From Didymodactylos carnosus (lineage: Eukaryota; Rotifera; Eurotatoria; Philodinida; Philodinidae): a DNA stretch of 31,116 bases. Below the pieces are notes generated by a model. That model saw only the letters and a list, made by a program, of their open reading frames with translations. It did no database searches and was not told the DNA's origin. Numbering within the stretch: position 1 is the first letter of the stretch; every line of letters begins with the position of its first letter. The stretch spans positions 1 through 31,116 of the forward strand of contig CAJNOQ010001478.1 of assembly GCA_905250885.1 (NCBI GenBank), written 5' to 3'. A program made the position numbers and the translations under genes. Below are positions 20,405-31,116 of this stretch, piece after piece.

Positions 20405-22249
20405 TATAATATAAAATATAAAAAGAAGAAACATTTTATACATAAAATTTTTAAAAATACAATATTTTTGTCATCGGTTATTTGAAAAAGGTTATGTTGA
20501 TTAAAAAATATTTATCTTTTTCCCAATATTAAATTTATGTAGAAAAAAAAAATGAAATAGAATCATTTAAGGTAAATTATGCTCAGTATTTATTATTTTT
20601 ATAATATTTTACTTATAGCACGTAAATCTGTTGATGTTAAATATGTTGTTTTTCAAAATTTAATAATAAAAAAAAAAAATTTTTTTATTTTGTGCACGAT
20701 GCTAAAGGTGTTCGTGATAGAACTAATAATTAGAATTTTAATTTAATTATTCGACTAATTTTAATAAACAAACATTCGTTTATAATTGTCATTATTTATT
20801 TATATTATCGTACTTTTACTAAAAATATGTTTTCTTTTTTTCTTCTTATTTTTAAAATGATTTAAATTTTAGGATGTTAGATTGAACAAAACATTGACTT
20901 TTGAAGTTTATTATATGTCAAACTGTATTTAGTTCATGTCATTGACATATTTCTAATCAAAATTATCTTCAATGAGGCATGATGACATATCTCAATTATT
21001 CTGAATGGACGGACTGTTCAATCAAGTAGAACTCTTAGAAAATTGATTAAAACTAATTACCATTAATAAATTTTGAGAGAAAATTTTTACATTATTCTAT
21101 AGTTAAATGGTACATCTATCTTCTATTCAATAGCTTATTTTCCATACTAAAAATGATCTTATTTTTCAGAAAAAATACTATAAAAACGTTTGCATTACTA
21201 AAAATAATTACTCTCATTTATTTTGTCCTATATTTCTGACATAGTATTGAAAAAAAATGAAAAGTTTTTAAGGTCAACTAGAATATAAATTTCACTTAAT
21301 AAAAAAACAAAAAAAAGACCCATTCACTATTTTAAACACGTATAGATAAACTTGTTCTTTTTCTAGACAATTTATTCTGTTTTGTGAGTACGTGTTGTTG
21401 CTTCTAGAACATATAAGACTAAAAATTATTTTATTAGTAAAGATTAACATACTGGGAAAGAGATTAATAGACAATTCTTTTTTGTTTTCACCGACAGTTG
21501 GACGAAAGAAAACATAGATTACCATAGAGAAACACGTATTTTGTTAGATTGAGTATTTTTGACCGTGATTCAATATGGTTGAGACAAGATTTATCAAAGA
21601 TGAACTAAAACTTTAACATTTTATATAACAAGTATTTTCTATATCAATCATGGATGAGTACTTATTTTATGTGAATAAATAAATTCTTCGAGTTTTTTCA
21701 ATATATGAAAATATGTTTAAGATAATTCTATTTAATTTCTAAAGAATCTACAGTCTTATTTTATTACATCACATTTATTGATCTATTATGGATGATGCTT
21801 CATAGACTATACGCATTAGCTAAAAACCTATTTTAAACTAAAAATCCCTGTATAAAATTAATAAACATCGATCTAAACATTTCGAAATATGACCATTACA
21901 GGTGGCCGAACATTAACCTCTGCATTCAAACGGGCCCAGAAAACCTTCAATTTGTTAGAAAGAACAATAAACTTCTAGATATCTATAGAATGTAAAGTAT
22001 CAATGTACTTCTTCCTTGTGATATAACTGAAAAGTTTAAATTGCTTTATGGAAGTAGCAGACGTATCAAAAAGAAAATCGATTTTATCTTTTTTTGTAAT
22101 TTCTGTAAGATTGTCAAGACGATATATAAGAAAATTCAAATGTAAGTAAGATATTAGAAATATCTTGTTTTATAATTTCCTACCTAATGTAAAAACTGGA
22201 TTTAGATAGCTTTTTGAAAAAAAAACACTAAAAATTCTAAAAGATTGTC
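20405..22249. other. 3' UTR of the GPCR gene and intergenic AT-rich sequence
   Basis: No coding-like stretch. A minus-strand 77-codon frame (21292-21525) has no features of a real protein. Confidence 0.45.
20763..20768 (+). terminator. possible poly(A) signal of the GPCR gene
   Basis: AATAAA 359 nt after the stop codon; an A-rich aataataaa run near 20666 is an alternative. AT richness makes either one uncertain. Confidence 0.25.
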
Positions 22250-22298
22250 AATGCAACAATATTTTGTTTTTACTTAATAAATGCAACAATATTTTGTT
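22250..22298. repeat. 30-bp direct repeat, 1.6 copies
   Basis: The 19-mer aatgcaacaatattttgtt occurs at 22250-22268 and again at 22280-22298, identical in both. Confidence 0.85.
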
Positions 22299-24280
22299 CT
22301 ACTTTGAAATTATTTTTTGTGCAAAATTCGAATTCTATAACACACTAGTAGAATCTAAATGGTATAAATACAAAAAATAGTCGATATTCGGTTTTTCATA
22401 TTGGTTAACCATATTTTAAAATCCTATATACAGATCTTTCATTTAAATAGTTTTTATATGCATTCAAATGTCACGTATAATTTGTTACAGACTCTACAAA
22501 ACTACTATGATATATTGGTGAATAAAACAAATTCTTTTATTATCAACTATGATTTACATGTGTGCATGAAAGAGTTTTTATTTCATAACATTTTTTGTTT
22601 GAAAAACGAAATTCATGACAATTAGAATTGATATGAGAAAAAGAATAAGGAAGAAAAATGCCTTCGTTTATATTCTTTTTCATTAGAGTTTTATTTGTTA
22701 CATACTAAAATGTCATATGTATATTTGTCTAGTTTAATTAAAAACGAGAAGGTTTGTAAACTACTTAGCTTATATTTCTTTTTTGTTATCTTGCATAGAC
22801 AGATATATAGAAGAACGTACTTGAAAAGATATATAAGAGTTCTAATTTCATTAACAAAATTGTGTATATTTATAGATTTATAACATATTTTCAACTTTTG
22901 TGATACAATCAATGAAAAAAAAAAAAAATTTTCATGTCTCTTATTCATAACAGGAAATAAATGATAATCTATCGTTTTAGTATACTTTTCCTAAAGCACA
23001 AGAATTCTTCGCATTCTCAATTATAGAAAAAGAGTTGCAACAGACAGTTCATTTTGATCTTATAAAAAAACGAAAATAATGACTTTTTTCTACACGAGAT
23101 TTAATTCTAAACTAAAATCATACGTTGGTTTTAATGAGATAAAAACTGAATTCTAGTTTGTAGAAAATGATCAAAAGACAAACTGCATACAGCAATGTAT
23201 TATTTAAAATCTGCCAATTTACGTATATGAATAGCAAAAGGTTTTATTAAAATAAACACACGATCACAATCAAAACAACTAAAAAGAAAAGATTAAGAAA
23301 CCGGACACTTACGTTTGTTAAAAAAAAAGAAGAAAAAAGCATTATTTCCTCAAAAATGAACAATAAACAAGACAAACTATGATGTCCTTGGTGTTTAATT
23401 CTTTTTAAAAGATAACAAACATAAAAAAGAGTTGTATTTACTTACTGTTTAAATATAATGTAAAAAAAAAACAATTAAGATCGAAGAAAAAAAATAGATT
23501 TATTTGAATTTTTTTCTGATCAACATTAGTTCTTCTACGGCCAAAAGTTTTTTAAATACAATTTTCCGTTTTTTTTGTTTGAATTCAAACAATAATACAA
23601 AAGAGTTTCTAGTATGAAACTTAATTTATATATAAACTACAATACATTGATTGTTCAAACTCATTAAGATAAGAAAACTTTGAACCCAAATGAAGAGTTT
23701 GAAACAGAATTACTCATATTGACATTTATTTCCATTTTCCATTTTAAGAGTATGAAATGTAGACAAACAGTCATCTAGAATAACTAGCAACGCAAACAAT
23801 TAAACTAAGATCAATAATTTTGTACAAAGACTAAAAAGTCGACTGCGTAAAACGATTATTAAAGAAAATTAAAGCGTGCACAAAATTATAAGAAAACATT
23901 CAAACAGCATTTATATAATTAACAAAAAAAAAATACAACGATTGCAATAATACTATAGATAGACATCGATTAATTAATTCCTTATCTTCAAAGACTGATG
24001 CACGTATGCGACAATAGAAGCTGCTCAAACGATTTTTCTGTAATGAAAATCTGACGAAAGTAGTCGAAGAGTCTTGATGAATTGCAAGTCAATAAGTTTA
24101 AATTTGACTGAGGTACATATCAACGCAAAAAATAAAGTTCATTTAGTTACTGAAAAATCCTTTTTTGTATTCAGTATATTTGATAATCCAAAAGATTTTC
24201 TATTATTAGCGAAGGGTACTGTCAAAAGTTTAGAAAAAATTTTTAAATAAAATCGTGATAAAGAATTCCAGTTGGGAAAA
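22299..24280. other. intergenic AT-rich sequence, no gene seen
   Basis: Frames of 60-85 codons occur on both strands near 22400-22950, but overlap each other head to head and are dominated by F, Y, I, K and N, as expected by chance at this base composition. Confidence 0.45.
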
Positions 24281-25785
24281 TAATATTGGTTTCAAAAATT
24301 TTCTTAAACTTTTGGCAATACGTCTCGCCAAAAATCTGCTGTGTTATCGAGCGTGCTGAATACGAAAAAGTACTTTTCTGCTACTCTACACAGCTCACCG
24401 TGTTTTTGAAGAAGCACTTTCCATTTTTTATTCTCGGTTTTTCAGAGAACCCGTTAAAACGAGGATAGTTGTATGGGCAAAGTTATAGATCCTACTAAGT
24501 AGTTCCTATCCTGAAAAAATCTCGAAAAATTTTCGAAGCGTTTAGGAGAAAATCGAGTCAAACTTCAAGTAAATTGAGCACCACTCGAATGTAAAGTTAG
24601 ATCGAGACCAAATTCCTTCACCATTAGAATCAACTTGTCAAGAGCTACAATTTGATGTATAATTATGCAACGTTTCGTTCATTTTCACCGACTTCGATTT
24701 CACCCTCACCAAAAACTTGAGGTGTCTAGAAAACCACTTTTCATACGTTTTTTCAAAAAAGCGTAAACGAGACCTTTAGATTATTTTTGATGCTCTACTC
24801 GATGGGCAGAGTGAGATTTTCGCGGCTAATTGTGAATGTAATAGTGGGCGGACCTGTGTGGAAGCACCCAAAAGACTTCGCGAGATAAGGCAATGAAAAA
24901 GAAAAATCGAAAAATCAACAAACCGAAAAACCAAGTAGTTGTTCTTTTGTTGAGTTCTTATGATTTTATCTCAGTCGAAACAAAAACAACCAGAAAAAGT
25001 GATAACATCCATGAATAAAACGCCTTTTTTCACTCCCTTAGAAGTAAAGATTATTTGTTATTCAAGAGCTTTTCCTTGATTATTTTTACTTTATCAAATC
25101 TGATCTGGAAAAATCGAATTTCGCCTGTTCTTATTTTATGAGTAGTTTTTCGTCGACTACATTATTTACACGGCACTTCTGATTTTTTTTAACATACTCA
25201 AACTAGTTCATCGCGACTTAACTAAGTGGCAAATAACAAAAGTGCGCGCATTTATATCAGAGTTTTTCGAAAGATGTCGCGGTTTTTCGTTCGATATAGT
25301 ACGTTTTATTATTGGTTTAAGCTTGGATCTAGAACCAGAACGAAATCGAGAATATAAATTCTTGTTAAATCATTCTGAAACTTAAACTATTAAAACATAA
25401 AGTTAATCCTAGAATAGTATCGAACACAAGAACTTGATCGTTGGAGACGAACTACTAAAATTAACTTTGTCATAGATTTTATTGTATAGAATGTTATAAA
25501 AATGGCTGTTCAACAGCTGATCAGACTTGGCAACAATTACAATTACATGATTATTATGTTTGGGTTATCTTTGGCGGATATCTGTATGTGAAATCGTCCT
25601 TACAGAACCGAAGAATTTTTTTTTTGAGGTTAGCCTCTTTACTGAATGTGATCGAGATACGCCAAATGCACCGTAAAATTTGTCAGATGTGAAGCGACTA
25701 AATGATGACGTTATTGAGTGTAGGATCAGTAATTTAAAACGTAAAAACGAAATCATGACCGATCACTTTACAAATGAGTCATATA
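24281..25785. other. intergenic sequence of more balanced composition, no gene seen
   Basis: From about 24290 to 25350 the sequence is visibly less AT-rich than its surroundings, which suggests an old insertion, but I found no inverted ends, target duplication or coding frame. The 60-codon frame at 24286-24468 has no recognisable features. Confidence 0.4.
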
Positions 25786-25835
25786 TACTATGACGCTTAG
25801 TCGTCATAGTATGTAATATGATGTATAGTATGACG
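25786..25835. repeat. perfect hairpin plus a related direct copy
   Basis: TACTATGACG (25786-25795) and CGTCATAGTA (25802-25811) form a perfect 10-bp stem over a 6-nt loop. TAGTATGACG follows at 25826-25835 as a near-direct copy of the first arm. Confidence 0.75.
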
Positions 25836-26201
25836 CGCGCTGGGGTACATATTACCTCCAAAAATTAATCATCAGAGGAAACTCTTCTTTATAAAGTAAA
25901 TTTTCACAATAAACAATAATCGTTTTTTAAACAAGAATAGAATCAATAAAACTGAGTTAAGTCTGAAAAAAAATTATATTAAAATTCCATAATGCAGTTT
26001 TTGAGCACTAAATGTTTATGGGTTAAAATAACACCTGTGACTCCCTATGTAATAAAAACAATGTGCGCGTCCTTACGGGTTAAAAATAACAAAATACTCT
26101 TTCTCATTTTTATCCCGAAAAGTCGGTTGCAAACTAGCTTTCATTTTTAGATGTGTCTGTCAATTTGTGATCATTTTTTGACAACATTGCGTTTATAAAT
26201 T
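25836..26201. other. region upstream of VPS4
   Basis: No gene. A motif GGGTTAAAATAAC near 26020-26032 recurs as GGGTTAAAAATAAC near 26078-26091. This could be promoter structure or chance. Confidence 0.35.
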
Positions 26202-26224
26202 CGACTTTTTTACTCGAATTACAG
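26202..26224 (+). promoter_or_regulatory. splice acceptor 3 nt before the VPS4 start codon (trans-splice candidate)
   Basis: A pyrimidine-rich stretch ends in ttacag at 26224, followed by AAC and the ATG at 26228. As with the claudin-like gene, this leaves almost no encoded 5' UTR. It fits spliced-leader addition or a 5'-UTR intron whose upstream exon I could not find. Confidence 0.45.
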
Positions 26225-26227
26225 AAC

Positions 26228-28699
<2,472 letters not shown>

Positions 28700-29710
28700 A
28701 CTGGATTGTGTTTTGCATGATATGTTGAAATGCGTATATTCTTTTATATTTTGTTATATTCTCTTTCTCAAATTGAGTGTAAAAATTGTCATGTATTTTT
28801 AATTCATTCTCTCATTATTATTATCATTACTAATAATTCTGCCTTCTTGTTTAATTCAAATTCAAAATAAGTAAAAACGATTGATATATGATGGTAAAAG
28901 TCAACGGACCAGATGTTGATGATGACATCTGATAATTGGTGAAAAAGACTATTCATGTTGGTTTTCTCATACAATAAACAAAAACGTCTTGTATTATTGT
29001 TATTTATTTATTATTTTTCTCATATTTATTGTTTTTCTTTTCTCTCATTTTCTTTCCGAACGACTTTCTCTTTCTTTTGTACTCAATTTTGTTATGTTTT
29101 TGTTTTCTCTGTTAATCTTTTTATTTTGCATTGAATGCAAATGAAAAACAAACAAAAACAAGTATGTCTACTGAATATTAGTTTCTTTTTCTCAAAAAAT
29201 TCATATTTTGTTTTTTAATAAAATAACGATACTTATATAAAGGTACATGTTCGATTATTTTACCAGGTGAAGCCATAGGTTTTTGGGACTAGCTCACACC
29301 AATAGAGATTTGTAGCTCGCTTCTCAACCGAGAGCATGCTCAGATTCTTTTTGTTAAGAAACGAACCGGCTACGTTAACATATCGTTAGCCTTTTCAACT
29401 TCTTTTATGGTGAACTAGTCGTACTATTATCAAACTTCGAGATACGAACATCGTCGTTCTCATACAAATTCTCGTTTACAAGATTAGATTTGAACGAAAG
29501 CGGATTGTCAAGTTGGATTCTACTCACATGAGTATAATTGTTGCCATATGCAGTAGATATTTGTTAAACTTTATTCCATTAAAATCATGGTGATAAAAAA
29601 TCAAAATCAGCTCACTCACTGTTTTTCATCTCTAATTATGTGGATCAATAGAAAACTAAATCATTCATCAATGAATGCTGAAAATTACTATAATTTTAGA
29701 ACAACAAATA
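28700..29710. other. 3' UTR of VPS4 and spacer before the minus-strand relic
   Basis: No gene is seen. A small perfect stem, CAGATGT (28910-28916) and ACATCTG (28925-28931), lies between the VPS4 stop codon and its likely poly(A) signal. From about 29270 the sequence is less AT-rich but shows no recognisable feature. Confidence 0.45.
28973..28978 (+). terminator. possible poly(A) signal of VPS4
   Basis: AATAAA 274 nt after the stop codon, followed by T-rich sequence (28999-29045), the usual arrangement of a cleavage site. Confidence 0.4.
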
Positions 29711-30830
29711 TTAATCACGGTCACTACTAGTACTTGAATTTAATAAATCTTTTGCGTCCGTATCATTATCTGTCTTGTTGTATGAAATATACTATCATAA
29801 TCAATGTTAATATATTCATCGAAAGACTCGAGGTTTTGTTGATGCTTCTTTCATATCCAGACACTTCTACATGAACACAACAACAGACGGTTCGTAAGCC
29901 GACTGAGAGAGTGCAATATTATCCTTTTGTTGTTTGATGTTTTTCATCATCAAGTTGAATGGTGACGCCTTATTAAAGCTAACAGCAGTCGGTCTGGTTT
30001 GTACAACAATCGTATGTTCATCGTCGTTGATTATTGATGATTTTGAATGATCATTGACATATCTTTTGCATTATTTAACTCGACAAATATCTATAAGGAA
30101 AAAAAGTCTTTAGAAGGATAGTTTCTGTTTCAGGTATTATTTTGTTTAGATATTGTTGAAGACATACGTTTTCTTGTTCACCAACTATGTTAGTTGAAAA
30201 CTGTTTAAATTCACGTTAGTTTTCGGCTTCCACCGTTTGAACTTTGCATGACAACCTTCGCATACATAATCATTAACCTAAACTCTTTTAAATATGTGCA
30301 CCGATTAAGTAAATTATTACTGTGTTTCAATATCTGGTCATCTATAGGAGTATATAAAACTCAGAAAGCTTCTATTTTGAAATAGATATTAGCTATAGGA
30401 GTTATTTAAATAACAAAAAGTGAATACTTACTATATTATCTACTTAGTAGATATAACCACAGTGTTTCTTCTGATATATATGGCCGATTTTCCAGATGTG
30501 TATCAACAGATAATTTAAATTCTTTGTATTTATGTCTCAAGCGTAGAAATGTAGAGCTGATAAAGCTTTATCTAGTGCAATACAAATTACGCCCTAAAAA
30601 CTACTGCTCACATAAAATGTTCTAGAAGATATACATAGAGGCCTTTTTTCGGTACTTTTAACCATTTTTTATGAACTTACATATTCAGACCTAAAACGCG
30701 AACTATTTGCTGTCAGTAGACATTCCAGATCTGTCGTCCGGCAAATAATCTGTATTATTTCACCATTTACACGAACAATTTCCATTTAGTGTCACAGAAA
30801 TCTACTTCAAAGGATATTACATGTAATCAT
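29711..30830 (-). pseudogene. decayed multi-exon gene, family unknown
   Basis: Read on the minus strand, protein-like segments occur in order with splice-like borders. A first exon, 30785-30681, starts MEIVRVNGEIIQ and ends at gtaagt. Next come GVICIALDKALSALHF, then after a frame change HLENRPYISEETLWLYLL ending near another gtaagt. They are followed by TPIDDQILKHSNNLL, by VCEGCHAKFKRWKPK with a CxxC pair (about 30240-30280), and by GEQENVCLQQYLNKIIPETE. Past a cttatag acceptor come TIVVQTRPTAVSFNKASPF, NLESFDEYINIDYDS and a final frame ending NSSTSSDRD with TAA at 29713-29711. At least four frame changes or stops separate them, so no intact product is likely. I cannot name the family. A real gene with sequencing errors is an alternative. 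Confidence 0.5.
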
Positions 30831-31116
30831 GGCTTTAATGTGAAGCAAATAGGATAAGGTATATCCTATTCGCACATGATTTGTGTGCTCCTTTTAACAA
30901 AAGGTCTTGTAATGACATACACTTACGAGGGAACTATCCTAAGTGTTAATCACAGATGCTAACGAGAGGTATCCCAATCGATAGAGCTCGCTGATTCTAG
31001 TGGCATAAAGCATTTTTCCCAATGTTTCTTGAAGACCCAGTTTTCTAGAAAACCAGTTTTTCAGAAACTTTAAAAAATAACCAAAACATTTTTAAATAAG
31101 ATATAATTGTAGCGGG
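30831..31116. other. window end, no feature recognised
   Basis: This could include the upstream part of the minus-strand relic, since weak coding-like peptide (VISFEVDFCDTKW) is visible near 30785-30825, but no further exon could be placed. Confidence 0.35.

Noticed and set aside
22691..22948. Overlapping 85-codon (minus) and 62-codon (plus) frames
   Set aside because: They lie head to head in AT-rich DNA, composed mostly of F, I, K, L and Y, without motifs or splice sites. Best explained by base composition.
24286..24468. 60-codon frame with a non-ATG start
   Set aside because: No motif, splice site or homology I recognise; length is expected by chance.
28910..28931. Stem-loop after VPS4 as a histone-type 3' end or regulatory element
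   Set aside because: The stem is only 7 bp with an 8-nt loop, unlike the histone element, and an ordinary AATAAA follows.

Overview
The window looks like nuclear DNA of a small AT-rich invertebrate. The introns are GT-AG and mostly 55-71 nt. The intergenic space is long and full of decayed DNA transposons, and two of the three intact genes have a splice acceptor abutting (or 3 nt before) the start codon, as spliced-leader trans-splicing would leave. Together these point to a rotifer, most likely a bdelloid. This is inference: nothing in the window is a species marker.

Layout. 1-1563: intergenic, with a 425-bp hAT-type MITE (367-791). 1564-2727 (+): a complete five-exon gene for a four-pass claudin/PMP22-superfamily protein of 233 aa. 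4428-6871: a dead Tc1-like transposon carrying a broken minus-strand transposase; two different hAT-type MITEs are nested in it, each with an 8-bp target duplication. 7369-9160: a tandem array in which two monomer types alternate, giving a higher-order period of about 970-980 bp. 9161-11334: short repeats, hairpins and one possible coding relic. 11588-11920: a foldback element. 11977-13011: a terminal-inverted-repeat element that encloses a tRNA-derived, SINE-like sequence on the minus strand. 15831-16519: a larger foldback element, possibly flanked by TTAA.

17765-20404 (+): a two-exon class A GPCR of 398 aa, with a 1443-nt intron inside TM3. 20405-26227: mostly AT-rich sequence without recognisable genes. 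26228-28699 (+): a complete 12-exon VPS4 gene (446 aa), the ESCRT-III disassembly ATPase. 29711-30830 (-): a decayed multi-exon gene of unknown family, recognisable as coding segments with splice-like borders but broken frames.

The three intact genes share no pathway: a junction-like membrane protein, an orphan receptor and a core ESCRT ATPase. I see no operon and no gene cluster forming a new system. The more unusual content is the layered mobile DNA, the alternating higher-order repeat, the SINE-like element and the start-adjacent splice acceptors.
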